From Sutcliffiella cohnii (lineage in GTDB: Bacteria; Bacillota; Bacilli; Bacillales; Bacillaceae_I), in contig NZ_CP018866.1 in NCBI RefSeq assembly GCF_002250055.1, positions 2,286,501 through 2,350,500 of the forward strand: DNA of 64,000 bases, given 5' to 3'. The translations under genes and the position numbers were made by a program. The notes under the pieces are model-generated. The model was not told the DNA's origin and ran no database searches. It saw nothing but the letters and a program-made list of their open reading frames with translations. Positions 10,125 through 19,693 of this stretch are shown in pieces (the first letter of the stretch is position 1; every line of letters begins with the position of its first letter).

Positions 10125-11645
10125 TTAAAAGAAGCCTAATTTTTTAGGGCTATAGCTAACTAGTAAATTTTTCGTTTGTTGGTAATGACTTAACATCATT
10201 TTATGATTTTCTCTACCAACTCCGCTCATTTTATATCCTCCAAAAGCTGCATGAGCAGGGTATGCATGGTAGCAATTTGTCCAAACTCGACCGGCTTCAA
10301 TCTTTCTACCAAAGCGGTATGCTGTATTCATATCTCTAGTCCACACACCAGCACCTAAACCGTATAAAGTATCGTTTGCAATACTTAGTGCTTCTTCAGC
10401 ATCTTTAAAAGTTGTTACAGATACAACTGGACCGAAAATTTCCTCTTGGAAAATTCTCATATCGTTAGTTCCTTTAAATACAGTCGGTTTTACATAATAT
10501 CCACCCTGTAACTCTCCTTCTAAGTAATTTCTCGCACCTCCCGTTAAAACTTCTGCACCTTCTTGTTGTCCAATATCAATATAGGAAAGTATTTTTTCTA
10601 ATTGCTCTGAAGATGCTTGTGCGCCAATCATTGTTTCAGTATCTAAAGGATTTCCTTGTTTTATTTGTTTCACCCTCTCTAAGGCACGGTCCATAAACTT
10701 GTCATAAATGGATTCGTGAATTAAAGCACGAGAAGGGCAAGTACAAACTTCACCTTGGTTTAATGCAAACATGACAAAACCTTCGATCGCTTTGTCTAAA
10801 AATTCATCGTCTTGCGCGAAAACATCTTCAAAGAATATATTTGGCGACTTACCTCCGAGCTCTAACGTTACTGGTATAATGTTTTGGGAAGCATATTGCA
10901 TAATTAGTCTACCTGTAGTTGTTTCACCAGTAAAAGCAATTTTGGCAATTCTGTCGCTAGATGCTAATGGTTTACCGGCTTCTAAACCAAAACCGTTTAC
11001 CACATTTACAACACCAGGTGGTAGTAAATCTTGAATTAGCTCCATTAGTACCATAATAGACGATGGTGTTTGTTCAGCCGGCTTTAAAACAACACAGTTT
11101 CCAGCTGCAAGAGCAGGAGCTAATTTCCACACAGCCATTAATAACGGAAAGTTCCATGGAATAATTTGTCCTACAACACCAAGTGGTTCATGAAAATGAT
11201 AGGCAACCGTATCTTGGTCAATTTCTCCAACTGTTCCTTCTTGCGCTCTAATAGCAGAGGCAAAATAACGGAAATGATCAATAGCTAAAGGTAAATCAGC
11301 TGCTAACGTTTCTCTTACAGGTTTACCGTTTTCCCATGTTTCCGCTACAGCTAACATTTCGATATTTTCTTCCATACGATTTGCTATTTTATTTAATAAA
11401 TTTGATCGCTCTGTAACAGATGTTTTTCCCCAAGTTTCTTTTGCTCTATGGGCTGCATCTAACGCAAGTTGAATATCTTCATTTTGGGACCTAGCAACTT
11501 CACAAAAGGCTTGTCCAGTAACAGGAGTAACGTTCTCAAAGTACTCCCCATTTATAGGTGAAACCCATTCACCACCAATAAAATTATCATAACGTTTTTT
11601 AAAGGTCACTTTGGAACCATTTTCCCCTGGATTTTTGTATATCAT
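10125..11645 (-). CDS. NAD-dependent aldehyde dehydrogenase (AcoD/ExaC type)
   Basis: A 506-residue aldehyde dehydrogenase that oxidises an aldehyde such as acetaldehyde to the acid with NAD(P). The catalytic Glu262 lies in LELGGKSPN and catalytic Cys301 in [11 protein letters not shown]. The cofactor-binding motif PWNFPLLM (163-170) and the FTGETTTG loop are intact. The GEVCTCPSR sequence and the adjacent DUF779 gene place it in the group that includes AcoD and ExaC, used in acetoin, ethanol or aldehyde breakdown. AGGGGGAG precedes the ATG. The native substrate cannot be fixed from sequence. Confidence 0.9.
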   Translation of the reverse strand: MIYKNPGENGSKVTFKKRYDNFIGGEWVSPINGEYFENVTPVTGQAFCEVARSQNEDIQLALDAAHRAKETWGKTSVTERSNLLNKIANRMEENIEMLAVAETWENGKPVRETLAADLPLAIDHFRYFASAIRAQEGTVGEIDQDTVAYHFHEPLGVVGQIIPWNFPLLMAVWKLAPALAAGNCVVLKPAEQTPSSIMVLMELIQDLLPPGVVNVVNGFGLEAGKPLASSDRIAKIAFTGETTTGRLIMQYASQNIIPVTLELGGKSPNIFFEDVFAQDDEFLDKAIEGFVMFALNQGEVCTCPSRALIHESIYDKFMDRALERVKQIKQGNPLDTETMIGAQASSEQLEKILSYIDIGQQEGAEVLTGGARNYLEGELQGGYYVKPTVFKGTNDMRIFQEEIFGPVVSVTTFKDAEEALSIANDTLYGLGAGVWTRDMNTAYRFGRKIEAGRVWTNCYHAYPAHAAFGGYKMSGVGRENHKMMLSHYQQTKNLLVSYSPKKLGFF

Positions 11646-11801
11646 CTATACTCCCCCTAACTAAATAGTGATCTAGTTTAACTAGTCCATTGTAAGCGTA
11701 TTCACTTTTAATTTAATTTAGAACAACAATTGTCTAATTAAGATTTATTCATTAATTTTTTTAAGCTTACATGATAAAATAAGGTGTAGGAGGTGATAGA
11801 C

Positions 11802-11963
11802 GTGAAGATTAGTAAAATTCGCTCAAAACTTTATAAAACAGCAAAGATTTTAGGCGATATCCAAGCGATTACATCTGGAAACCCAAAGAAAATGGCAAAA
11901 CGTGCAGGTAGGAGGGTTGCTGGAAAAGGTACAGGAAGAATGCTCCGGAAGTTATTTAAATAG
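11802..11963 (+). CDS. Small basic protein (53 aa), function unknown
   Basis: A GTG-started 53-codon frame with an excellent site TAGGAGGTGAT six bases upstream. The product begins KISKIRSKLYKTAKILGD and is strongly basic (many Lys and Arg), ending GKGTGRMLRKLFK. There is no hydrophobic segment, so nucleic acid or membrane-surface binding is possible. It lies 11 bases before the HD-domain gene and is probably co-transcribed with it. I have seen similar small basic proteins in Bacillus genomes but know no function. Confidence 0.65.
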   Translation: MKISKIRSKLYKTAKILGDIQAITSGNPKKMAKRAGRRVAGKGTGRMLRKLFK

Positions 11964-11974
11964 GGGGATATATT

Positions 11975-12514
11975 ATGTCTAACATTAATTTGGCAATTGA
12001 ATTTGCTTCCATCGCTCATAGGAACCAGTTCAGAAAAGGTACAAACATTCCTTACATTTCTCATCCATTTGCAGTTGGGATGATGTTACAAAAAGAAAAC
12101 TGCGAAGAAGAAGTCGTCATCGCCGGCATACTCCATGACATTGTCGAAGACACCGAGATTACTTTAAAAGAGCTTTCTCTTATATTTGGAGAAAAGGTAT
12201 CTACACTTGTTGATAAATGTACAGAGAAGAATAAGAAATTGAGTTGGGAAGAACGCAAAAGCGATGCAATACAAAAAGTAAAAACAGCCGATAAAGAAAC
12301 TTGCTTCATTATATGTGCTGATAAACTTCATAACTTATTAAGTATTCAAGAAGACTTAAAAAAGAATGGTGCCGAAGTATGGAGTCGATTTAATCGAGGA
12401 AGAGAAAAGCAAAAATGGTACTATGAAAGTGTAATGGACAATTTAGAACAACAAATAGGTGATGAAAATATTTTTAAACAGTTAAAAACGGCTATTTATG
12501 ACGTGTTTGTATAA
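11975..12514 (+). CDS. HD-domain protein, small alarmone-hydrolase-like
   Basis: A 179-residue protein matching the hydrolase half of RelA/SpoT enzymes without a synthetase domain. The metal-binding and catalytic motifs are visible: His15 and His30 (HRNQFRK...YISH), HD at residues 54-55 in GILHDIVEDT, and Asp116 in ADKLHNLLS. Proteins of this form include MESH1-type and small alarmone hydrolases that remove pyrophosphate from (p)ppGpp. Activity on (p)ppGpp is inferred. An AGGGGGAT site precedes the ATG. Confidence 0.75.
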   Translation: MSNINLAIEFASIAHRNQFRKGTNIPYISHPFAVGMMLQKENCEEEVVIAGILHDIVEDTEITLKELSLIFGEKVSTLVDKCTEKNKKLSWEERKSDAIQKVKTADKETCFIICADKLHNLLSIQEDLKKNGAEVWSRFNRGREKQKWYYESVMDNLEQQIGDENIFKQLKTAIYDVFV

Positions 12515-12595
12515 TGCTACTTTTTATTTTACGATCCCCATTACTCTCCATCTTTTAAAAATATTCCAACACATAATATAATGAGGTGCTTTTAG

Positions 12596-14722
12596 TTGAT
12601 TGAAGCGAAAAATATACTACAAAAATATTACGGTTATTCTGATTTTAGAGAAGGGCAAAAAAGTATTATTGAAAATATATTAAGTGGTCATCCAACTTTA
12701 GGTATTATGCCTACTGGTGGAGGAAAGTCTATCTGCTATCAAATACCAGCATTACTAATGGATGGTGTAACAATTGTCATATCACCATTAATATCTTTAA
12801 TGAAAGACCAAGTTGATTCGCTAACTAGCATAGGAATAGCTGCAACCTATATTAATAGTTCTATTTCAAATGAAGAAATAGAAGAAAGACTTTATAAAGT
12901 CTTAAAGGAAGAATTTAAAATTATTTATATTGCTCCTGAGAGATTACATACTTCCCAGATTGCTAGTTATTTTAATAAAGTAAATGTTTCTTTTATAGCA
13001 GTGGATGAGGCTCACTGTCTTTCTCAATGGGGCCATGATTTTCGTCCAAGCTATCGAAAAATAGGTAGTTTTATTCAGCAATTACAAAATAAGCCTTTAA
13101 TCGCAGCATTTACTGCCACTGCAACAGAAGAAGTGTCTGAAGACATTAGGGAAGTATTACGTATAGAAGAGAAAGATACTTTTATAACTGGATTCAGTAG
13201 AGAAAACTTATTTTTTAATGTTGAACGAGGCACTGATAAAGAAAAATATATATCAAAATACTTGCAGGCAAATAAAGAAGTTTCCGGGATTATTTATGCT
13301 GCAACAAGAAAAGAAGTAGACAGCTTAACAGAAAAAATTGCAACATGGGGATATTCTGTTTCAAAATACCATGGCGGGATGGGAGAAGAAGAACGAAAGG
13401 TATCACAGGATAAGTTTCTTTTTGATGAAGTTGATGTCATGGTGGCTACAAATGCATTTGGAATGGGGATCGATAAGTCCAACGTTCGGTACGTGATTCA
13501 TTATAATATGCCAAGAACGATAGAATCCTACTACCAAGAGGCTGGTAGAGCTGGTAGGGACGGTTTAAAGAGTGAGTGTACCATTTTGTTTAATGCACGA
13601 GACATTCAATTACAAAAATTTTTGATTGAACAAAGCTTACTAAACAGCGAGCGGAAATCTGTGGAATATCAAAAACTACAAGCTATGGTAGATTATTGTT
13701 TCACTACCCGCTGTCATCAAACATATATAACAGAATATTTCGGTGAAAGTAATACTAATGACTGTGGAAGATGCAGTAATTGTTCTGGGGATTATGAAGA
13801 GCGTGATATTACGATCGAGGCCCAAAAAATATTTTCTTGTATCAAAAGGATGAATGAGCGTTTTGGGATGACGATGGTCGCAAAAGTCTTAAAAGGTTCA
13901 AAGGAAAAAAAGTTACAACAATTTAACTTTCATACATTAAAAACTTATGGAATTATGAGTAACTATACAGAAAAACAAATAGTAGAATTAATGAATATAT
14001 TAAGTGCCGAAGGATATTTATTTTTAACAGAAGGGCAGTTTCCAGTTGTAAAATTAGGGAGACGCTCTACAGGGGTATTAACGAATGGAGAGAAAGTGTT
14101 GTTAAAGATTAAAAAACAAACGACTAGTGTTGCTACAGATGACGCTCTCTTTGAAAAACTTCGTCAGTTAAGAAGATTAATTGCACAAGAAAGAAACGTC
14201 CCACCATATGTTGTATTTTCTGATTCCACACTATTAGATATAAGTAGAGAGCTACCTACGAGTAAGGAGCGCATGTTAGCAATTAAAGGCGTTGGTGAAC
14301 ATAAATGGGAACAATTTGGTGAACAATTTATTAAAGCGATACAAGAATATATAGAGAATAACGGTGGGGCTAGGAAAGTTCCTACAGGTAATGCAACTGT
14401 AATAAATGAGAATGTATCAACCGAACCTAGTCATCTCGTTACCATTTCTATGTTTAATAATGGTTCCACTCTTTCGGAGATTGCGAAACAACGGAACATG
14501 AGTATCTTTACCATTCAAAATCATTTTTTAAAATGCGATAAAGAAGGGATAGAAGTAAATTGGAATTACTTTATTCCGGAGGAGTACGAAGAACTTATCG
14601 TTACAACTATTAAAGAGATTGGTACAGAAAAATTAAAGCCTATTAAAGAAGCTCTACCTGAAGAAGTTGACTATATGGCCATTAAAGCAACCATTGCGAA
14701 GCATCGCTTGGAAGTAGTATAA
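12596..14722 (+). CDS. recQ: ATP-dependent DNA helicase RecQ
   Basis: A 708-residue 3'-5' SF2 DNA helicase for recombination and fork repair. Walker A is GGGKS (41-45) and the DEAH box is at 137-140, followed by the RecQ loop [11 protein letters not shown]. The second helicase domain carries QEAGRAGRD (about 314-322). Zn-binding cysteines are visible at 373, 390, 393 and 396, and the RQC winged helix follows. An HRDC domain spans about 513-590, and a C-terminal HTH region (about 600-705) completes the long Bacillus form. The start is TTG after GAGGTG. A terminator follows immediately. Confidence 0.9.
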   Translation: MIEAKNILQKYYGYSDFREGQKSIIENILSGHPTLGIMPTGGGKSICYQIPALLMDGVTIVISPLISLMKDQVDSLTSIGIAATYINSSISNEEIEERLYKVLKEEFKIIYIAPERLHTSQIASYFNKVNVSFIAVDEAHCLSQWGHDFRPSYRKIGSFIQQLQNKPLIAAFTATATEEVSEDIREVLRIEEKDTFITGFSRENLFFNVERGTDKEKYISKYLQANKEVSGIIYAATRKEVDSLTEKIATWGYSVSKYHGGMGEEERKVSQDKFLFDEVDVMVATNAFGMGIDKSNVRYVIHYNMPRTIESYYQEAGRAGRDGLKSECTILFNARDIQLQKFLIEQSLLNSERKSVEYQKLQAMVDYCFTTRCHQTYITEYFGESNTNDCGRCSNCSGDYEERDITIEAQKIFSCIKRMNERFGMTMVAKVLKGSKEKKLQQFNFHTLKTYGIMSNYTEKQIVELMNILSAEGYLFLTEGQFPVVKLGRRSTGVLTNGEKVLLKIKKQTTSVATDDALFEKLRQLRRLIAQERNVPPYVVFSDSTLLDISRELPTSKERMLAIKGVGEHKWEQFGEQFIKAIQEYIENNGGARKVPTGNATVINENVSTEPSHLVTISMFNNGSTLSEIAKQRNMSIFTIQNHFLKCDKEGIEVNWNYFIPEEYEELIVTTIKEIGTEKLKPIKEALPEEVDYMAIKATIAKHRLEVV

Positions 14723-14752
14723 AAAAAACATCCTTTTGGATGTTTTTTTTAT
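14721..14752 (+). terminator. Intrinsic terminator after recQ
   Basis: Stem AAAACATCC/GGATGTTTT with a four-base loop and a run of T. Confidence 0.85.
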
Positions 14753-14782
14753 CGTTCAACTAACAACTAAACTTGCGTTGAT

Positions 14783-14811
14783 ACGTCTAGTTCCGGAGGG
14801 CGCATTTGTTC
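14783..14811 (+). repeat. Remnant of the GC-rich intergenic repeat
   Basis: ACGTCTAGTTCCGG joined almost directly to GGGCGCATTTGTTC: the left and right ends of the repeats at 4682-4838 and 6569-6691 with the middle missing. Confidence 0.55.
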
Positions 14812-14815
14812 TTAA

Positions 14816-16327
14816 TCAAAAAACGAATAATGATATTACAATTCCTACAAACCCGACTGCAGCTAATAGATAAACTGGAATAATTGGCATTTCTCCATCA
14901 TTTTCCATCGCCTTCCCAAACATGTAAAATACGAGAGGGTGAACTAGAAACGGCATGGAAAAAATAAATGGAATTAAAGCTGCCGCATCAGTACCAAACA
15001 TACCTTCTTGAACCGCTGCAAATAAGCCAAAATGCGATATAGCGGACGTTTGAGCCATTGCAGCATACTCCATAGACATTGCACTTAAACTTAAAATTGC
15101 TAATCCTCCAAATACAGCAGTAAGCTGCCACCCAAAAGAAAATTGCATTAACGCTTTTATTTCTCGTTGATCTATGCCGTTAGCTTTTCTTAAATTTACT
15201 AGTGAAAGAATGGTTAATCCAACACCGATAGCTACAATAATCATAGCTGGGACAATCCATAGCTCTCCACGTTCAGCACTTACGGCAAGAATGGAAAACA
15301 CGAAAACATGGCCAAAAAATGGAATGTTAATCATGATTGGCGCACGTTGAGCAGCCACACTACCAAAATCACCTGCTGTACATGCTCCAGTTAAACCTGA
15401 ATGCGATAATGCCCCTGCCATACCAGGTGCTAAATTACGTGCGTTAGCTGATTTAGCAAATAGCATAATAAGTGCTATTCCACCGAACATCCAAAATAAT
15501 TGGCCGAAAAATCCATATGTTAATACAGCGTTCATACCTGAAATTTCAAATGCATCGCCCATTCTAGATCCACCAACCATAAAGTTAGCAGCTAAAACGA
15601 CCGGGATACCTGCAAATAATAAAGACCTAATAGTTGGTCCAAATGTCCAGTTGTATAGAATGGCACCTAAGCCAGCAGAAATCATCATTGCAAAAAATAT
15701 TTGTGGTAGAGCAATTAAGCCGGAGATCCACTCAGCAATGGAATAGGAAGAAACTAATACTAAAACAATGGCGATAATTTCATAAATGCCTTTTCGTAAG
15801 TATAAATGCTTATTATCTATTTTTGCCTTGTTATCAATTAAAATAACCGCTAAAACTAATCCGATATAAGCCATTAAAGGATAAAATGAAAAACTATTGT
15901 TAGTTGTTACTATTAATCGGAATAGACCCTCTATTCCAAACAATAAAAAGAAAGCTCTTATAATATAGAAAAATTGAGTTCTTGACGTCCCTAATATAAT
16001 TTCGTCTGTTGCAGGGATAACGACATCTACATCGTCCAAGTTTTTATTACTCAAGATTTTTCGTAGCTCTTGTCCACCAACAAAGAAAGAGACGGTTAGA
16101 GCTACAATCGTCGTTTTCGCAATTAAGTCAACAAATGGGAATTCGGGCAAGCCTGGTGTAGATACCCCACTAAATACTAGTAAATACCCCATAGCGAGGC
16201 CGAAAATTACGATAATTAATATTGGGGAATACCTAGTACCAGCAACTACAGTCCTAGAAATTAATACCATCGGGATTAAAAATAAAATGATAATCCAGAA
16301 TTGGCTAAAGAGTTCTACGTTTGTCAT
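14816..16327 (-). CDS. Polytopic membrane protein, possible transporter, unassigned
   Basis: A 503-residue hydrophobic protein with about 12-13 predicted membrane segments spread over its whole length. A short charged loop (NKNLDDVDVVIP) lies near residue 95. A conserved-looking Gly/Ala-rich stretch, GALSHSGLTGACTAGDFGS, near the middle could be a substrate or ion site. I do not recognise the family. The overall pattern recalls secondary transporters, but no diagnostic motif is present. AGGAG precedes the ATG. It is a single gene without an obvious metabolic partner. Confidence 0.65.
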   Translation of the reverse strand: MTNVELFSQFWIIILFLIPMVLISRTVVAGTRYSPILIIVIFGLAMGYLLVFSGVSTPGLPEFPFVDLIAKTTIVALTVSFFVGGQELRKILSNKNLDDVDVVIPATDEIILGTSRTQFFYIIRAFFLLFGIEGLFRLIVTTNNSFSFYPLMAYIGLVLAVILIDNKAKIDNKHLYLRKGIYEIIAIVLVLVSSYSIAEWISGLIALPQIFFAMMISAGLGAILYNWTFGPTIRSLLFAGIPVVLAANFMVGGSRMGDAFEISGMNAVLTYGFFGQLFWMFGGIALIMLFAKSANARNLAPGMAGALSHSGLTGACTAGDFGSVAAQRAPIMINIPFFGHVFVFSILAVSAERGELWIVPAMIIVAIGVGLTILSLVNLRKANGIDQREIKALMQFSFGWQLTAVFGGLAILSLSAMSMEYAAMAQTSAISHFGLFAAVQEGMFGTDAAALIPFIFSMPFLVHPLVFYMFGKAMENDGEMPIIPVYLLAAVGFVGIVISLFVF

Positions 16328-16517
16328 GAATTTTCTAATCTCCTATCATTCATAGTTCTCACAAATTGCTATACTACAATAATCTTTATAGTAAACGATT
16401 GAAATCGTGTTCTTTATAGTATTTTTTACTATTATTAAGAAATACAATAATAATTATTTGTACCATTCCTTTCAATAATGATAAAATCTTATAATAGAAG
16501 GAATAGGGGGAATTAAA

Positions 16518-17063
16518 ATGTCTAATAAAACATTGGAGCTTGCTACTTTTGCTGGTGGATGTTTTTGGTGTATGGTAAAGCCTTTTGATGAAATGCCAGG
16601 GATTGAAAAAGTTGTATCAGGATATACTGGTGGAACAATTGAAAACCCTACATATGAACAAGTTAAAACAGGAACTTCAGGTCATTATGAAGTTGTTCAA
16701 ATAACGTACGATCCATCGTTATTTTCCTATGAAAAATTATTGGAACTATATTGGCCACAAATTGACCCAACAGATCCGGATGGTCAATTTTTTGATAGAG
16801 GACCACAATATCGTACTGCTATTTTTTATCACACTTCAGAGCAACAAAAACTAGCGGAAGCATCTAAGAAAGCAATTGAAGAAAGCGGAAGATATAAAAA
16901 GCCTATTGTAACAGAAATAAAAAAAGCTACATATTTTTATGAAGCGGAAGACTATCATCAACATTTTTATAAAAAGAACCCTGAAAAATATAAGCAAGAG
17001 CGAATCGAATCTGGACGTGATGCTTATATTAAAGAAGTTTGGGGAGAAGAATATGCGAAATAA
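16518..17063 (+). CDS. msrA: Peptide-methionine (S)-S-oxide reductase MsrA
   Basis: A 181-residue cytosolic repair enzyme that reduces methionine-S-sulfoxide in proteins. The catalytic motif GCFW (14-17, nucleophile Cys15) and the conserved segments SGYTGG, YDP and [29 protein letters not shown] substrate pocket are intact. No MsrB domain is fused. It is preceded by AATAGGGGG and ends in a terminator, so it is monocistronic. Confidence 0.95.
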   Translation: MSNKTLELATFAGGCFWCMVKPFDEMPGIEKVVSGYTGGTIENPTYEQVKTGTSGHYEVVQITYDPSLFSYEKLLELYWPQIDPTDPDGQFFDRGPQYRTAIFYHTSEQQKLAEASKKAIEESGRYKKPIVTEIKKATYFYEAEDYHQHFYKKNPEKYKQERIESGRDAYIKEVWGEEYAK

Positions 17064-17088
17064 CAGCCTTTAATGGCTGTTTTTTTGT
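17062..17088 (+). terminator. Intrinsic terminator after msrA
   Basis: Stem AACAGCC/GGCTGTT followed by seven T; overlaps the stop codon. Confidence 0.85.
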
Positions 17089-17090
17089 TT

Positions 17091-17431
17091 ATTTAGAAAA
17101 ACTCACAAACATGCAAGGTCCTTGGACAAAGATAGTTGCGTAAGTATTTATTTTGCGAATATAACAAGTAAACTATTTTCTATCGTTGAATCTAACGCTT
17201 TATATAGTTTAAACACTTTATACTTTCTTATAAGCTCAAAAAAGAAAATAAAAAGATATTATTTCTTTAGATTGTAGAAATAATAGAGAGTAGACCTCTA
17301 GCAAATAAACTTGAACAAAAAGCTAGTAAAAACCGTTTTATCAAACGTTATTATTTGTTATCAATCACACCACCTTAATCAATTTTTAAGGTATACCCCC
17401 ATGCAACATCATAAGAAAAGGAGTGTTAGAA
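17091..17431. other. Gene-free stretch upstream of nrnB
   Basis: About 340 bases with no supported gene. It is AT-rich. A short inverted repeat CCTTAA/TTAAGG near 17371-17390 lies just before the nrnB ribosome-binding site and could affect its translation. I recognise no riboswitch or known RNA. Confidence 0.4.
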
Positions 17432-18613
17432 ATGATTCATTTATTCACACATAACGACCTAGACGGAATAGGATGTGCCATTATAGCAAAACTAACTTTC
17501 CAAAAAAAGGTAGAAGTTCATTACAATTCGGTAGGAAGCTTGAATATTCAAGTAGAAAAGTTCATAGAGGCTGGCAACATCGAACACAAACTTATGATCA
17601 CAGATTTATCAGTAAATGAGCGAAACGAAGCACTTATTACAACTTTTATCGAAAATGGCGGCAACGCAATATTAATTGACCATCATAAATCAGCTCTTCA
17701 TTTAAATGAACATTCATGGGGAAATGTAACAGTGGAATACGAAGATGGACGGTTAACAAGTGCCACATCCTTATTATTTGATTATCTAAAAGAAGAGGGT
17801 GAAATCACTACAAATAAAGCAATAGAAGACTTTGTAGAATTAGTTAGACAATATGATACTTGGGAATGGGATGCAAATGGAAATACGGAAGCAAAAAGAC
17901 TAAATGACCTTTTTTATATGCTATCCATTGATGAATTCGTTGACAGAATGCTTCCTAGATTAGAAAGAAATGAACCTTTTCAATTTGATGACTTTGAATC
18001 ACAAATACTAGATTTAGAAGAAAATAAAATGGAACGTTATTTGCGAAGAAAGCAAAGAGAACTTATTCAAACAAATATTGATGGAAAAATAGTAGGTGTC
18101 GTTTTTGCCGAATCATATATTTCAGAATTAGGAAATGAATTTGGAAAACATAATACCCATTTAGATTATATTGCTATCGTTAACATGGGAAGTAGACGCA
18201 TTAGTTTGCGTACCGTTCATGATGAAATAGACGTTTCCTTAATAGCCTCTCAATTTGATGGAGGAGGACATTCTAAAGCAGCTGGCTGTCTTTTAACAGA
18301 TAAGGCGTATACTTTATTTGTTTCAAATACGTTTAAACTGGAACCAATAAAGATGGATGCGTTTAATAATGTATATAATGTGAAAGAATCACGCAATGGT
18401 TCCCTTTATCGTACGAAAGAAAATGGGTTGTTTTTTATAATAAATGCCAATGGAACTTGGAAGTTAGTACACGAAGGGAAACCGTTGGAAGAGAAATTTT
18501 CAACCTATATAGAAGCAGAACGCCATTTAAAACGAACATTTGGAGCATGGCTTGTTCGGGATCGAGAGTATGTAGATTATTTAATGGAGCATGCAAACCC
18601 CTTGAAAAAATAA
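17432..18613 (+). CDS. nrnB: DHH-family oligoribonuclease NrnB
   Basis: A 393-residue phosphodiesterase of the DHH/DHHA1 family, close in length to B. subtilis NrnB (YngD), which degrades nanoRNA oligonucleotides from the 3' end and related short substrates. Visible motifs are HNDLDG (7-12), Asp58, DHH (83-85) and the DHHA1 glycine motif GGGHSKAAG (277-285). I set the start at the ATG at 17432, nine bases after AAAAGGAG; the GTG at 17423 abuts that site. The Fpg-like gene follows after 16 bases, suggesting a nucleic acid repair and turnover operon. Confidence 0.85.
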   Translation: MIHLFTHNDLDGIGCAIIAKLTFQKKVEVHYNSVGSLNIQVEKFIEAGNIEHKLMITDLSVNERNEALITTFIENGGNAILIDHHKSALHLNEHSWGNVTVEYEDGRLTSATSLLFDYLKEEGEITTNKAIEDFVELVRQYDTWEWDANGNTEAKRLNDLFYMLSIDEFVDRMLPRLERNEPFQFDDFESQILDLEENKMERYLRRKQRELIQTNIDGKIVGVVFAESYISELGNEFGKHNTHLDYIAIVNMGSRRISLRTVHDEIDVSLIASQFDGGGHSKAAGCLLTDKAYTLFVSNTFKLEPIKMDAFNNVYNVKESRNGSLYRTKENGLFFIINANGTWKLVHEGKPLEEKFSTYIEAERHLKRTFGAWLVRDREYVDYLMEHANPLKK

Positions 18614-18629
18614 CAAAAGGAGAATTATC

Positions 18630-19436
18630 ATGCCAGAAATGCCAGAAATGGAAACGTACAGGCGACTGTTATCTACGAGTGTAAATAACTTACCAATTAC
18701 AGATGTCGTCATTAACCGCGAAAAGTCTATTAATGTACCTGTTGTCACCTTTCGTAACGAGTTAATAGGGAGAAAAATTATAAATATTAGAAGGAGAGCG
18801 AAGTATTTATTATTCGATCTTGATTCCGGAGACTCCTTATTATTACATTTAATGCTAGGTGGATGGATGTACATAGGTGGGGAAGACGATACACCTGATC
18901 GAACGAAACAAATAATAATAACTTTTAACTCGAAGCAGCTACAGTTCATAGGATTACGTTTAGGCTTTTTACATCTACTTAAAAAAGAAGCTTTAAATAA
19001 AAAATTAGAAAATCTAGGACCGGAATTAAACGAATTAAGTTTAGAAAAATGGGTATCTCTACTTCAAAAAAGAAGAGGTAAAATAAAAACAACGTTAATC
19101 AATCAGGAAGTAGTTGCAGGAATTGGTAATTTGTATTCAGATGAAATTTGTTACGAGGCAAAAGTACACCCTGAACAAACTTCATTAACTGTAGAACAAT
19201 TAAGTAATCTTTATCACGCAATGGTAAATGTAATGAAAGAAGCAATTCATTACGGTGGATATATGGATAATCCTTTATATAAGGAGGACAATCTAGTAGG
19301 ATCATTTTATGAGAGAAGGAAAGTATATGATCGTGAAGGAGAAAAGTGTAAAAGATGTAATAGTATTATACAAAAAATAAAGATATCTAGTCGTAAATCG
19401 TACATATGTCCACATTGCCAAATTGTTAGTGCTTAA
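18630..19436 (+). CDS. Fpg/Nei-family DNA glycosylase
   Basis: A 268-residue bifunctional DNA glycosylase/AP lyase for oxidised bases. After Met removal the N-terminus is PEMPEMETY, giving the catalytic Pro and Glu of the family (usually PELPEVET). Lys58 in RRAKYLL corresponds to the conserved Lys. The helix-two-turn-helix is at about 150-178, and the C-terminal zinc finger has Cys240, Cys243, Cys260 and Cys263. This may be a paralogue of the main MutM, which in Bacillus normally lies beside polA. A site AAAGGAG precedes the ATG. Confidence 0.85.
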   Translation: MPEMPEMETYRRLLSTSVNNLPITDVVINREKSINVPVVTFRNELIGRKIINIRRRAKYLLFDLDSGDSLLLHLMLGGWMYIGGEDDTPDRTKQIIITFNSKQLQFIGLRLGFLHLLKKEALNKKLENLGPELNELSLEKWVSLLQKRRGKIKTTLINQEVVAGIGNLYSDEICYEAKVHPEQTSLTVEQLSNLYHAMVNVMKEAIHYGGYMDNPLYKEDNLVGSFYERRKVYDREGEKCKRCNSIIQKIKISSRKSYICPHCQIVSA

Positions 19437-19454
19437 AAGTAAATAACATGAAAT

Positions 19455-19483
19455 AAGAGCTAGCAATATCGCTAGCTCTTGTT
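19455..19483. terminator. Bidirectional terminator
   Basis: Stem AAGAGCTAGC/GCTAGCTCTT with a six-base loop between convergent genes. Confidence 0.85.
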
Positions 19484-19487
19484 TATT

Positions 19488-19628
19488 TTACATTTCTTTT
19501 TTCTGATCTTTATTATCTTTCGTAAAGTATTTTCTCTTTGCATTAGTAAATATATTTTTGTATGTAAAGCCTAGGAAAAGAATACCTAATAAGGAGCACG
19601 CGTAACGAATAATAGACATTATATCCAC
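19488..19628 (-). CDS. Small single-span membrane protein (46 aa)
   Basis: A 46-codon frame on the minus strand with a GTG start about ten bases after AGGAG. The product begins MDIMSIIRYACSLLGILFLG, a single membrane helix, followed by a basic tail rich in Lys. An alternative ATG lies three codons inside. It ends just before the shared bidirectional terminator. Function is unknown. It could be co-transcribed from the MFS gene region, which lies 66 bases upstream on the same strand. Confidence 0.55.
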   Translation of the reverse strand: MDIMSIIRYACSLLGILFLGFTYKNIFTNAKRKYFTKDNKDQKKEM

Positions 19629-19693
19629 TTTTACCACTCTCCTAACAACCTGTTAGGAACATTTTTGCCACTTATTAAAGTAATATATACATA

